This document shows positions 1-9,447 of a stretch of DNA of 32,753 nt, piece by piece. The stretch's first letter is position 1. Each line of letters begins with the position of its first letter. The notes below the pieces were generated by a model, which did not search any database, was not told where the DNA came from, and saw only the letters and a list, made by a program, of their open reading frames with translations. Source of the DNA: Sphingobacteriaceae bacterium UBA6709 (GTDB lineage: Bacteria; Bacteroidota; Bacteroidia; Sphingobacteriales; Sphingobacteriaceae); assembly GCA_002454425.1 (NCBI GenBank), contig DKIV01000039.1, forward strand, positions 19,717-52,469, written 5' to 3'. The position numbers and the translations under genes were made by a program.

Positions 1-378
1 TCTCGAGTCTGTTCTGAGTCAGTCTCGGAACAGGTAGGTAGCAAGGGGGCAAAAATGAGGGGTGTGTGGCTGACCAGAGCAGAGGGCATCCGGGCTGTCT
101 TATGTGACAGTATGCGACATCGTGGGACACTGCTATATGCCTGCTGACCGGCATGGTAAGCTGCTGTCGGCCAGGATCTATAAGCAGAACCTAAAAGTTT
201 TGTTTCGAAATAATGGATCGATTGTAGAATGCTTAAGTGGTTGATAGATATGGTCTTGACTTGCGAAATGGATTGTCTCATCTTTGTTCTGTCAGCGCTG
301 TGTGCCGGTACCCATTGCAGCGTGAATGGCAGCTCCGATTCGCCGGCAGGGTTCAGGCGGCATGGGATTTAAAATTCA
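1..378. other. Gene-poor left edge
   Basis: No convincing gene is seen in these 378 bases. There is a small inverted repeat (CTGTTC at 9-14, GAACAG at 28-33). A promoter-like pair, TTG at 256-258 and CATCTTTG at 279-286 with 20 bases between, fits the Bacteroidota pattern except for the first base of the -7 box, and points at the 70-codon ORF that follows. The texture is more GC-rich and mixed than the AT-rich Sus leader to the right, so this may be the edge of an older insertion, but no element-specific sequence is recognised. Confidence 0.4.
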
Positions 379-591
379 ATGATCATGGCAGAAATTAAAA
401 AGATTGGAAAGAAGGTGGTGTTGTCGCAAAGGTCGGTAATTGCCGTCAGGTGTATAATATCCACAGCATTGAGCGCCTGGGTATTTGAAGCACAGAAAGG
501 AAAATCTCAACCACTGCAAAAGCAGGAGGACTTCGACTCACATGATGCCATGGTGATCCGGCTTGGCGAAAGGGCTGTGTTGAATCTGTGA
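379..591 (+). CDS. Doubtful small ORF, 70 aa, function unknown
   Basis: A 70-codon ORF whose likelier start is the second ATG at 385 (MAEIKKIGKK...). I recognise no domain, signal peptide or membrane helix. A promoter-like site lies at 256-286, which would give a leader of about 90 bases. From about codon 10 the frame looks poor: another forward frame across the same DNA reads a plausible peptide (AKVGNCRQVYN...) before a stop, so this could be a frameshifted relic rather than an intact gene. It precedes the first Sus operon by 350 bases and is probably unrelated to it. The call rests on length and a possible promoter only. Confidence 0.25.
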   Translation: MIMAEIKKIGKKVVLSQRSVIAVRCIISTALSAWVFEAQKGKSQPLQKQEDFDSHDAMVIRLGERAVLNL

Positions 592-941
592 ATCTTCCGA
601 AGGAGGTTATATTACTATTGTCTTTGCCTTCTCCGGATACTAATCAATTGTTAGCTGTTTAATTGAAACTATCATTCAATTTGTGACTAAGTAATATAGA
701 TTTTACGCTTGTCGATCGATGCCATATCAAACAGGCATTTATGCTTCGACAGTTTGTTTGATCATCCTTATTATCAGGAAAATATACTTTTATATGACAA
801 TTCCCCAAAAGTAACAAAATTGATATTTTCTTAAATATAAACGGGTTTTTTGTTGTTTGATTATTGATTTGATAATTTTTGTTTTTGTTTTTTAAAAATG
901 TTGTAAGATTTTTAACAAGTCAATAAAATTTTAAAAAATAG
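592..941 (+). promoter_or_regulatory. AT-rich leader and promoter region of Sus operon 1
   Basis: No gene is seen in these 350 bases. The last 150 bases are very AT-rich, typical of the upstream region of a SusC gene. The best promoter candidate is TTTG at 849-852, 20 bases, then TAATTTTTG at 873-881; it matches the Bacteroidota -33/-7 pattern apart from one extra T. It would give a transcript leader of about 55 bases. No sigma/anti-sigma (FecI/FecR) pair or other regulator is encoded immediately upstream. Confidence 0.45.
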
Positions 942-3900
942 ATGAAGAGACTTTTATCATGTTTATTTCTGGCATTGCTGATTATAAATTCGGCGATAGC
1001 GCAGGAAAGAATCGTAAAGGGGACAGTAAAAGATGGCGCAGATGGAGGACTGTTACCGGGAGTAGCCATAAGAGTGAAAGGGACAACCATGGGAACACAG
1101 ACTGGCGCGAAAGGAGAGTTCTCGCTTCGGGTTCCAGCGGGAAGTGAAGTTATTCTAATTAGCTACATAGGCTATAAAGCTCAGGAGATAAACATTGCAA
1201 ATAAATCATTTGTGCATGTAGAACTGAAACCCGATGCTGCAGAGTTAGGTGAGGTGGTTGTCGTTGCTTATGGCTCAGCAAAGAAGCGTGAAATTACGGG
1301 TTCGGTAGCTTCGATAAACTCAAAAGATATTGAGAAGCGTACGGTCACAAATGTGACGAGTGCCTTAGCTGGAATCGCGCCTGGCGTGAATGTAAATTCA
1401 GGGAACGGTCAGCCTGGAAGTGGGGCATCTATTCGTCTTCGAGGTTTTGGATCTTACAATGCGTCTAATGCGCCGCTGTATGTGGTGGATGGTTCTGTTT
1501 TCGATGGCGATATCGGGGATTTAAATCAGAATGACATAGAGGGTATTTCAATTTTGAAAGATGCGACGTCCTCTGCCCTTTATGGCGCTAGAGGAGGAAA
1601 CGGTGTTATAATTATAACAACAAAGAAAGGGAAGCTGGGGCAGCCTCAATTTAATGTAAACATTAGTCAGGGTTATTCTACCCGCGGTATTCCAGAGTAC
1701 GATCGACTTAATGCTCAGGAATATTATCCTGCAATGTGGGAGGCAATGAAGAACAGTTTAATTTATCGGTCCAGTGGAGCGTTGGATCCTGTAGCAGCGG
1801 CACAGTCGGCAACAAACAATATCAAGGGACAGCTTCGTTACAATCCGTTTAACGTTGGAGATAATCAGATTGTAGGGACCGACGGGAAGCTAAATCCAGA
1901 TGCATCGTTGATGTACGACGATTTTGATTGGTATTCTCCGATGCAACGTACGGGTCAGCGTACTGATGCCAACCTTAACTATGCTGGAAAGAATGAAAAG
2001 TCTGACTACTTCGCGTCTTTCGGCTATCTTAAAGATAATGGTTATCTTCTTATGACCGACTTTCAGCGATTCAATGCTCGTATGAACGTGAACACAAGCA
2101 TTAAAAAGTGGTTAAAGACCGGTTTAAATCTTTCGGCTTCAAACTCTCAGGGAAATCTGGCGACAGATAACTCGACCAAGAGTAACAGCTCTTTTACCAA
2201 TGCGTTTAACTTCGCTCGCTTTATGGGGCCAATTTATCCTGTACACGCATTTGATGCTCAGGGACAACCTATTATGAATGCGGCAACGGGTCAGCAATGG
2301 TTCGATTATGGTATGCATCCAGGAGCGGTAAATCGGCCTATTGGAGCTATGCAAGGAAGGCATCTGTATTATGAAACCTTGCTTAATACAAATCTAAATC
2401 GGAGAACCCTGGTGAGCGCCAGAGGGTACGCGGATATTAGTTTCCTCAAGGATTTCACGTTTACTCCATCCATTAGCATTGATATGCGAAATAACAACGG
2501 ACAGGTTTATTGGAACGACGTTGTTGGTGACGGTGTTTCTTATGACGGTTACGCTTATCAAAGTACCTCAAATATACGGTCTTATACATTCAATCAGATA
2601 CTTAAGTACACAAAGAATATTGAAGATCACCATGTAACTGCTTTGCTTGGTCATGAGAATTATGACTTTAATTACCGAACGTTTAATGCTACGAAGACAG
2701 GACAAACAGTAGTAGGAAACCCGGAGTTTGGAAACTTCGTAACTCCTTATGGAGTAGGTGGTTATTTAAATAATGATCGTATAGAGTCTTATCTGTCTCG
2801 TGTGACATATAATTATGCGGAAAAGTACTTTTTTGAAGGATCCTTAAGACGAGATGGTTCATCAAGGTTTAGCAAGCAAAATCGATGGGGTACTTTTTAC
2901 TCTCTTGGCGCTAGCTGGGAGCTATCTAAAGAGAAATTCTTAGAGGACAAGACCTGGATTGACGATTTGCGAGTTAAACTCTCTTATGGGGAAGTGGGTA
3001 ATAACTCGCTTCTGGCGACCGATGGGGAAACCAATATCTATTATGGCTACCAGTCGCTATACGATTTGGGATGGAATAACGGCTCGGAGCCAGGTGTTTT
3101 ATTCACCGCGGTAGCAAATCCTAATTTAACCTGGGAAACGTCAAAAACCTTAAATGCAGGTGTCTCTTTTGGATTTTTCAAGAATAGATTATACGGTACT
3201 ATTGAATACTTTAAACGAGGATCAGATGGTTTAATTTTCGCAGTGCCGCAACCTCAGTCGAATATAGTAACCACGATTATGCAAAATATAGGATCAATGT
3301 ATAACAAGGGGATCGAAATTCAGCTGGCCGGAGATATTATCAGATCGAAAGATTTTACATGGAACCTTGTTACTAATTGGACTTTGCTAAAAAACAGGAT
3401 CACTAAGATGCCAGAAGCTACTCCAGAAATCGTAAGCGGAAACAAGAAACTAGCGGTAGGTCATGACTTGTATAGCTTTTGGTTAAGACAGTTTGCGGGT
3501 GTTGATCCCTCAGATGGAAGTGCTTTATATATTCCGTCAGAGACTGCTAAGCCTGAAACCAAGCGCGTGGTTAACGGGGTAGAGTACGTAACAACTCAGA
3601 CAAATGCTAAGTTCGACTATAGTGGAACCGCTATTCCGGATCTCATAGGATCATTTAATTTATCTTTCAGGTTCCGAGACCTCACATTGTCGTTTTTAGT
3701 TAATTATCAGCTGGGTGGCAAGATCTATGATGCGAATTACGCGTCTTTAATGACTCCATCATACGGACAAGCAATGCATAGCGATGTTCTTAAATCGTGG
3801 ACCGCAGCAGGGCAGAATGTTGAAATTCCAAGAATTGATATCGGGAATACAGTGAATCTTAATGCAGCATCTTCCAGATGGCTCACAGACGCTTCGTATT

Positions 3901-4115
3901 TGAGTTTCCGAAATGTTAATCTGGCTTACACACTACCCAAGGAGCTATTGAATAAAATAACAGTTTCAAATGCCAGAGTATTCATTACAGGTGAGAATTT
4001 AGGTCTGTTGTCTAAAAGAAAAGGATTGAATCCAACGGAGTCTTTTAATGGTTCTGTTGCGAATACCTATTTACCAAGTCGAACGATCAGTTTCGGACTT
4101 AGCTTTTCAATGTAA
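942..4115 (+). CDS. SusC/RagA-family TonB-linked outer-membrane transporter 1
   Basis: A 1057-residue outer-membrane beta-barrel that would import an oligomeric nutrient with energy from TonB. A signal peptide (about residues 1-20, ending AIAQ) is followed by a carboxypeptidase-regulatory-like domain (about 22-105), the TonB plug (about 110-225, with the typical LYVVDGSVFDG, ISILKDATSSALYG and GVIIITTKKG motifs) and the barrel. The length is usual for the family, and there is no extra STN domain, as would be expected for partners of ECF anti-sigma factors. It lies 13 bases before a susD gene, so the two should form one complex of barrel and lid. The substrate is unknown because no enzyme gene sits beside it. 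Confidence 0.96.
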   Translation: MKRLLSCLFLALLIINSAIAQERIVKGTVKDGADGGLLPGVAIRVKGTTMGTQTGAKGEFSLRVPAGSEVILISYIGYKAQEINIANKSFVHVELKPDAAELGEVVVVAYGSAKKREITGSVASINSKDIEKRTVTNVTSALAGIAPGVNVNSGNGQPGSGASIRLRGFGSYNASNAPLYVVDGSVFDGDIGDLNQNDIEGISILKDATSSALYGARGGNGVIIITTKKGKLGQPQFNVNISQGYSTRGIPEYDRLNAQEYYPAMWEAMKNSLIYRSSGALDPVAAAQSATNNIKGQLRYNPFNVGDNQIVGTDGKLNPDASLMYDDFDWYSPMQRTGQRTDANLNYAGKNEKSDYFASFGYLKDNGYLLMTDFQRFNARMNVNTSIKKWLKTGLNLSASNSQGNLATDNSTKSNSSFTNAFNFARFMGPIYPVHAFDAQGQPIMNAATGQQWFDYGMHPGAVNRPIGAMQGRHLYYETLLNTNLNRRTLVSARGYADISFLKDFTFTPSISIDMRNNNGQVYWNDVVGDGVSYDGYAYQSTSNIRSYTFNQILKYTKNIEDHHVTALLGHENYDFNYRTFNATKTGQTVVGNPEFGNFVTPYGVGGYLNNDRIESYLSRVTYNYAEKYFFEGSLRRDGSSRFSKQNRWGTFYSLGASWELSKEKFLEDKTWIDDLRVKLSYGEVGNNSLLATDGETNIYYGYQSLYDLGWNNGSEPGVLFTAVANPNLTWETSKTLNAGVSFGFFKNRLYGTIEYFKRGSDGLIFAVPQPQSNIVTTIMQNIGSMYNKGIEIQLAGDIIRSKDFTWNLVTNWTLLKNRITKMPEATPEIVSGNKKLAVGHDLYSFWLRQFAGVDPSDGSALYIPSETAKPETKRVVNGVEYVTTQTNAKFDYSGTAIPDLIGSFNLSFRFRDLTLSFLVNYQLGGKIYDANYASLMTPSYGQAMHSDVLKSWTAAGQNVEIPRIDIGNTVNLNAASSRWLTDASYLSFRNVNLAYTLPKELLNKITVSNARVFITGENLGLLSKRKGLNPTESFNGSVANTYLPSRTISFGLSFSM

Positions 4116-4128
4116 AAAAGAGAATTAA

Positions 4129-5637
4129 ATGAATAAGAGAATATTATATTTCGCCGTGATCTTGTCTGTGATCATGGCATCCTGTAAAAAAGATTACCTT
4201 GAAACAAATCCGACCGATCAGGTAAGTGGCGGTTTGGTTTTGAATTCTACAGCGAATATTAACGCAGCGCTTAATGGAATTTATCGTTACATGTTTGAAC
4301 GTACCAGTGCTACCACGTCAAATACCCAAAACAAGCCGGGAGTGACCGGTATATTGCTCGGTGTGGATTTTATGGGTGAGGATATCGGAATTTCTACTGC
4401 TAACTGGTACGCGGCAACAGGAGAGGGTGATTGGACCGGCGCGCGTAATGATAATGCCCCCATGACATTGTATTATTATAGAACATTTTATCGAATAGTT
4501 ACAAATACTAACTACATCCTGAATGCTATCGATAATGCTACTGGTACGGACGCCGATAAGGCGAAGCTGAAAGCAGAGGCGTTGACCCTTCGGGCATATG
4601 CTTATTCGTACCTTGTTCAGTTTTATGGTAAGCGTTATGATGCGTCCTTATCACCAAATACCCAGCCGGGAGTGCCTTTAGTTTTAAAGGTGACGGATGA
4701 AAGAATGCCAAGAGCATCAGTGGAAGAAGTGTATAACGCTATTAATGCTGATCTTGATGAGGCGATAGCTCTTTTCCCTGCGGCTTCGGATATGAGTAAA
4801 AGGCATGTGAATGTTTGGGTTGCTAAGGGACTAAAAGCCCGTGTGGCCTTAACAATGCAGAATTACGACGTTGCGATAAAGCAAGCTAATGATGTTATAG
4901 CATCCGGCAGGTATGCGCTATTGGATTCGGTAAAATATCGTACAGGATTCAATGATGCTGTAAATCTTTCGGAGTTTATGTGGGCGGCAATGCCAACGGT
5001 TGATCAAAATGATGCCTTCGGATCATATTTTGCGCAGATTGCCTATAATGCTAATAGTTCCTTTATGCGGGGTAATCCAAAGCGCATTAATTCGCTACTG
5101 TATGATAAGATTACGTCAACGGACGTAAGAAAGACATTGTGGGTGCCCAACCCTTCAGCGGATAACTTTCCTCTGCCAAGCCAATCTTTTGCTCGTCAAC
5201 CATATATGAGCAGAAAGTTCTCTATAAAAGGAGGGATAACCTCGTTAGGAGATTTCCCGTTTATGAGATCAGCGGAAATGTATTTAATTTTAGCTGAAGC
5301 TTACGCATCGAAACATCAGGATGCCGATGCTCAGCGAGCTCTTTTTGCCTTGGTGTCGGTAAGAGACAAGTCAGCAAAGATTTCATCGAATGTGGGCTCT
5401 GATTTGATGGATGAGATTTTGACAAACAGGAGAGTGGAATTATGGGCTGAAGGTTTCCGTTGGTTGGATCTAAAAAGGCTGAATTTGCCTTTAGACAGAA
5501 CCGTGGTTCCCAATTATGTAGGCGCATCGGTTAATAATTTTATGCAAGTGCCGGCTGGCGATCCTAGTTGGCAGTTTTTGATCCCCATTTCAGAGATTCA
5601 AGCCAATCCCTCATTGGTTGGTCAGCAAAATCAATAA
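4129..5637 (+). CDS. SusD/RagB-family surface lipoprotein 1
   Basis: A 502-residue nutrient-binding lipoprotein that would form the lid over the SusC barrel encoded just upstream. The N-terminus has a short signal and lipobox (IMASC) with the mature Cys followed by KKDYLE, common in SusD proteins. The family pattern of helical TPR-like repeats with conserved stretches (ALTLRAYAYSYLVQFYG, RSAEMYLILAEAYA, ELWAEGFRWLDLKRL, FLIPISEIQANP) runs to the C-terminus, so the protein looks complete. It ends in a strong terminator, so this operon is a two-gene unit. Confidence 0.96.
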   Translation: MNKRILYFAVILSVIMASCKKDYLETNPTDQVSGGLVLNSTANINAALNGIYRYMFERTSATTSNTQNKPGVTGILLGVDFMGEDIGISTANWYAATGEGDWTGARNDNAPMTLYYYRTFYRIVTNTNYILNAIDNATGTDADKAKLKAEALTLRAYAYSYLVQFYGKRYDASLSPNTQPGVPLVLKVTDERMPRASVEEVYNAINADLDEAIALFPAASDMSKRHVNVWVAKGLKARVALTMQNYDVAIKQANDVIASGRYALLDSVKYRTGFNDAVNLSEFMWAAMPTVDQNDAFGSYFAQIAYNANSSFMRGNPKRINSLLYDKITSTDVRKTLWVPNPSADNFPLPSQSFARQPYMSRKFSIKGGITSLGDFPFMRSAEMYLILAEAYASKHQDADAQRALFALVSVRDKSAKISSNVGSDLMDEILTNRRVELWAEGFRWLDLKRLNLPLDRTVVPNYVGASVNNFMQVPAGDPSWQFLIPISEIQANPSLVGQQNQ

Positions 5638-5648
5638 GTTATATGAAA

Positions 5649-5678
5649 GGCCGTGTTTTACCGACACGGCTTTTTTTG
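5649..5678 (+). terminator. Intrinsic terminator of Sus operon 1
   Basis: A 7-bp GC-rich stem (GCCGTGT at 5650-5656 with ACACGGC at 5664-5670, loop of 7) is followed by seven Ts at 5671-5677. It lies 11 bases after the susD stop codon. Confidence 0.9.
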
Positions 5679-6327
5679 TCTCCGGGCTTTGGATTAAAGC
5701 TACCCTGTTCTTTTTAGATAAAAATGCCGCTAAGCTCTCTCCTCTTTTCCAGAAAGCTCCTAACCGCCTGCGGTAATACCTTTAACTAAATCGCGTATTC
5801 TGTGTGATTTCTGCCGTTAGTAAATCGACAACACCTTCTTTTTATTACGGAAACCTAATAAATTCCGGATATACCCATTTGTAACATGAATTTTTCAATT
5901 TTTACAGAATTGTCAAATTTTTCGTTTCAGCCTCAGGTTTTCTGATTTATATCAAATATTACTTTGTAGATGTTAGCAGGATTGTACTCGTGCGCTTCGT
6001 TTTTTGTCATTTTTACAAAACGAGCGAGAGTTTTTTCACAAAAAAATTTGTTTTGTAAAAAAAACGTGATATTTTAGTTAAATCTACTTTATCTCTCTCT
6101 ACGTAGTAATAGAAATCATTAATTAAGAAAATATGTACTTGTATGCGATCGGGGCACTCAACGGGAGTTTTTGCCTCATAATTAAACCTCCGTCATAGTG
6201 TTTGGGTGAAAAATTTATAGAAATAGTCATTTTTTTGGTTGAAAAATGATAATTCTATCGTTAAGAGTTTGAAAATTCAAAATATTCTGTGATTTTAGTC
6301 GAATAATCATTAATTTAAAAAGAACAT
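5679..6327 (+). promoter_or_regulatory. Long AT-rich leader of Sus operon 2
   Basis: About 650 bases without a gene. An 11-bp perfect inverted repeat (6011-6021 and 6050-6060, spacer of 28) lies in the middle and could form a stem or be a regulator site. Promoter candidates are weak: TTTG at 6234-6237 with TATCGTTA at 6256-6263 is the best pair I see (spacing 18, -7 box imperfect). The leader is unusually long for a Sus operon that has no regulator gene beside it. Confidence 0.4.
6011..6060. repeat. 11-bp perfect inverted repeat in Sus leader
   Basis: TTTTACAAAAC at 6011-6021 is the exact reverse complement of 6050-6060. The spacer contains a run of T and a run of A. It could be an RNA stem in the 5' leader or a dimer binding site; with an AT-rich arm the stem would be weak. 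Confidence 0.5.
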
Positions 6328-9300
6328 ATGAAAAAACTTCTATCTAGTTTATTCATCTTGTTGCTGTTTGTCACATGCGTAATGGCACAAGAACGTACTG
6401 TAAAAGGTACGGTTAAAGGAAAAGATGACGGGTTACCCCTACCCGGTGTTAGTGTTAGGGTGAAAGGCGGTACCGTGGGTACCCAAACCGGAGCTAACGG
6501 TCAGTACTCAATCCGCGTAAATGGTGGCTCTGCAGTATTAGTATTCAGTTATGTGGGCTATGCAGCGGAAGAGGTTGTTGTTGGTTCGAAGACTACTGTA
6601 GATGTAGCATTAGGAACGGATAAGAACCAATTGACAGAGGTTGTCGTAACGGCTCAAGGAATTGAACGTGATGTGCGGTCTTTGGGTTATGCAGTGCAAA
6701 CAGTTAAAGGAGATGCTTTGGCTCAGAAATCGGAGCCTAATGTGTTGAATGCATTACAGGGAAAAATTTCTGGTGTTAATATTGGTAGCTCATCTGGTGC
6801 GCCGGGTGCTTCAACAAACATTAATATTCGCGGGATTACGTCCTTTAATGGAAGTAATCAGCCTCTGATAGTTGTTGATGGTATCCTTTTCAGCAATGAT
6901 ACAGATAATAGTCAAAATACTCTTTTCGGCTCTCAGCCGTCCAACCGATTGAACGATTTAAGTCCAGAGAGTATAGAGTCAATTAACGTTTTAAAAGGTC
7001 CCGCCGCATCTGTATTATATGGATCAAGGGCTTCTGCGGGTGTTATCGTTATCACAACTAAGACAGGGAAGAATTTGGGAGGAAAGACAGAGGTTACCTT
7101 GAACTCTTCTATGAATTTCCAGAACGTTAGTTACTTGCCTGAACTACAGTCGTTATACGGACAGGGAGCCAACAATAATTATGTTAATAATTCTTCTAAC
7201 TCTTGGGGGCCAGCATTCGGAACTCCTGGGTATGATTCTGTTACTACTTCATTTGGAACCCGTGTTCCATTCCGTGCTTATCCTAACAATATGAAGGATT
7301 TTTTCAGAACAGGTAACTTGACCCAAAACTCTGTAAATATCGCATCTGGAGATCAGGATAGAAACTTTGCTGCAGCATTGTCAAGTACTCTTCAAAACGG
7401 TATTGTTCGTGAAAGTGATTTCAATAGACATAGTGTTCAAGTGGGAGGGAATTCAAAGTTAAATAACGGAGTTAAATTAGGCGGGACCATCACTTATGTA
7501 AAGACAAGTCAAAGAAATACTACGCAAGGAAACGGAGGAAGTGCATTTGGTCAGTTGACCCGTATTCCTATTAGTTATGATTTGATGGGAATGCCTTACA
7601 AGGATGAACTAGGAAACAGTATCTTTTATTCCACTTCTGGACAGAATCATCCGCTTTGGAGTTTGGAAAATGAATATTTAACAAGTAATGTGGATCGCGC
7701 ATTTGGTAACATTAGTGTAGGGTATGATTTTGCAAAGTGGTTAAATGTTACTTATAGGATTACCGCCGATACGTATACTGACAGGAGAAAGATGATATTG
7801 AGGAATGGATCATCAAGAGCTCCTCAGGGAGAGTTAGATGAAGATCTTCGCTTCAGAACAGAGCTCAATGGAGACCTATTGATCACAGCAAAGAAGCAAG
7901 ATATATTTACCTCTGGTTTAAATGCCAGCCTTTTATTGGGGCAGAATATTAATCAACGCAGAACACAGCAATCAGGTGTTATTGCAGAGTCGCTTACTAT
8001 TCCTGGATTTGATAACGTAAGTAATGGAGCTGTGTTCTCAAACTCATATGAGAGCAATACTACTCGACGTCTGTTAGGCTATTATGGACAGTTGTCTTTA
8101 GATTATAAGTCATATCTGTTCTTGGAATTGTCAGGTCGTGTGGATCAATCATCAACATTGCCAAAAGGAAATAATGCATACTTCTATCCAGCTGCTTCAT
8201 TGAGCTTTGTTCCTACCGAAGTTTTTGACATAAAATCAGATGTTCTGTCATACGCTAAAGTTAGAGCTAGTGCTGCGAAAGTGGGTAGAGATGCCGATCC
8301 GTATTTATTGCAAACCTTATATGTTAAAACGGAATACGGAAATAACGTTGCAGATATAGTATTCCCAATATCTGTGGGTTCTAGCAGTATTCCTGGATTC
8401 CAGACAAGTAGTAGAATTGGCTCAGCTTCACTCTCCCCAGAATTTGTAACTTCATATGAGGGAGGTTTGAATGTTGGTTTCTTTAATAATAGAATCGGTT
8501 TAGATTTTACTTATTTCTACACGAAGAGTACTGATCAAATTTTCAATGTTGCCGTATCTAATTCGTCTGGTTTTGATACTAGAACTACCAACATTGGAGA
8601 AATGACAAATAAAGGTATCGAAGCTCAACTATCAGCTACTCCTATCCGGAGCAACGGCTTCAGTTGGGACATCTTGGCAAACTTTACCAGAATAAGAAAT
8701 AAAGTGGTATCAATTGCTCCAGGTGTTACGAGCTCCACAATTACAGGAGATGGTTTCGTTGGGATAAGCCCTTCAATCGCAGTGGGTCACCCTTATGGTG
8801 TGATCATTGGTTCTGCTAATGCTAGAAATGAAAATGGAGAACTTTTGATTAATCCCAATACCGGTTTGTTTATGCCAGCTGTGGCGGGAGAGGTAATAGC
8901 TAATCCTCAGCCAGACTGGATTGGTGGTTTGACTAACACTTTTAAATATAAAAACTTCACATTGTCTGCTGTTGTAGATATGAGACATGGAGGTCAGTTG
9001 TATTCTTTCTCTCAAACCGACTTGCGTACAGGAGGTTCTTGGAAGCCAACGGGTGTAGATAGAGATCAGCCACGTATATTACCAGGTGTTATACAAAATG
9101 CTGATGGTTCATATACACCCAATAACATCCAAATTAGCGCTCAAAGTTACTGGGCTGGATTGGGAGGACTTGCCTCTGAAGGTGCGGTTTATGATGCCTC
9201 TGTTTACAGATTGAGAGAAGTTGCATTTAATTATACGTTACCTGCCAAAATGCTTTCAAGAACGCCATTTGGAAGTATAACTGTCGGTGTTAGTGGCAGA

Positions 9301-9438
9301 AACTTGTTGATGTGGGCTCCAGGATTCCCTGGTGATCCTGAGGTTAACACTCAAGGTGCAGGTAATATTCAAGGTCTTGATCTGAATGGTGTGCCAGCAG
9401 CTAGAAGCTATGGATTTAATGTTAGGCTAACATTTTAA
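6328..9438 (+). CDS. SusC/RagA-family TonB-linked outer-membrane transporter 2
   Basis: A 1036-residue TonB-dependent barrel. Order: signal peptide (about 1-20, ending VMAQ), carboxypeptidase-regulatory-like domain (about 22-105), plug (about 110-240; NINIRGITSFNG, PLIVVDGILFSN, INVLKGPAASVLYG, GVIVITTKTG), then barrel ending in FNVRLTF with the C-terminal aromatic residue expected of barrel proteins. The first 100 residues resemble those of the upstream SusC, but the barrels differ clearly, so this is a distant paralogue with a probably different substrate and not a recent duplication. It heads a three-gene operon, 9 bases from the SusD-like gene. Confidence 0.96.
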   Translation: MKKLLSSLFILLLFVTCVMAQERTVKGTVKGKDDGLPLPGVSVRVKGGTVGTQTGANGQYSIRVNGGSAVLVFSYVGYAAEEVVVGSKTTVDVALGTDKNQLTEVVVTAQGIERDVRSLGYAVQTVKGDALAQKSEPNVLNALQGKISGVNIGSSSGAPGASTNINIRGITSFNGSNQPLIVVDGILFSNDTDNSQNTLFGSQPSNRLNDLSPESIESINVLKGPAASVLYGSRASAGVIVITTKTGKNLGGKTEVTLNSSMNFQNVSYLPELQSLYGQGANNNYVNNSSNSWGPAFGTPGYDSVTTSFGTRVPFRAYPNNMKDFFRTGNLTQNSVNIASGDQDRNFAAALSSTLQNGIVRESDFNRHSVQVGGNSKLNNGVKLGGTITYVKTSQRNTTQGNGGSAFGQLTRIPISYDLMGMPYKDELGNSIFYSTSGQNHPLWSLENEYLTSNVDRAFGNISVGYDFAKWLNVTYRITADTYTDRRKMILRNGSSRAPQGELDEDLRFRTELNGDLLITAKKQDIFTSGLNASLLLGQNINQRRTQQSGVIAESLTIPGFDNVSNGAVFSNSYESNTTRRLLGYYGQLSLDYKSYLFLELSGRVDQSSTLPKGNNAYFYPAASLSFVPTEVFDIKSDVLSYAKVRASAAKVGRDADPYLLQTLYVKTEYGNNVADIVFPISVGSSSIPGFQTSSRIGSASLSPEFVTSYEGGLNVGFFNNRIGLDFTYFYTKSTDQIFNVAVSNSSGFDTRTTNIGEMTNKGIEAQLSATPIRSNGFSWDILANFTRIRNKVVSIAPGVTSSTITGDGFVGISPSIAVGHPYGVIIGSANARNENGELLINPNTGLFMPAVAGEVIANPQPDWIGGLTNTFKYKNFTLSAVVDMRHGGQLYSFSQTDLRTGGSWKPTGVDRDQPRILPGVIQNADGSYTPNNIQISAQSYWAGLGGLASEGAVYDASVYRLREVAFNYTLPAKMLSRTPFGSITVGVSGRNLLMWAPGFPGDPEVNTQGAGNIQGLDLNGVPAARSYGFNVRLTF

Positions 9439-9447
9439 GAGATTACA

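Noticed and set aside
942..9438. Recent duplication of the two SusC genes
   Set aside because: Only the first 100 residues and general plug motifs are alike; barrels and SusD partners are of different branches.
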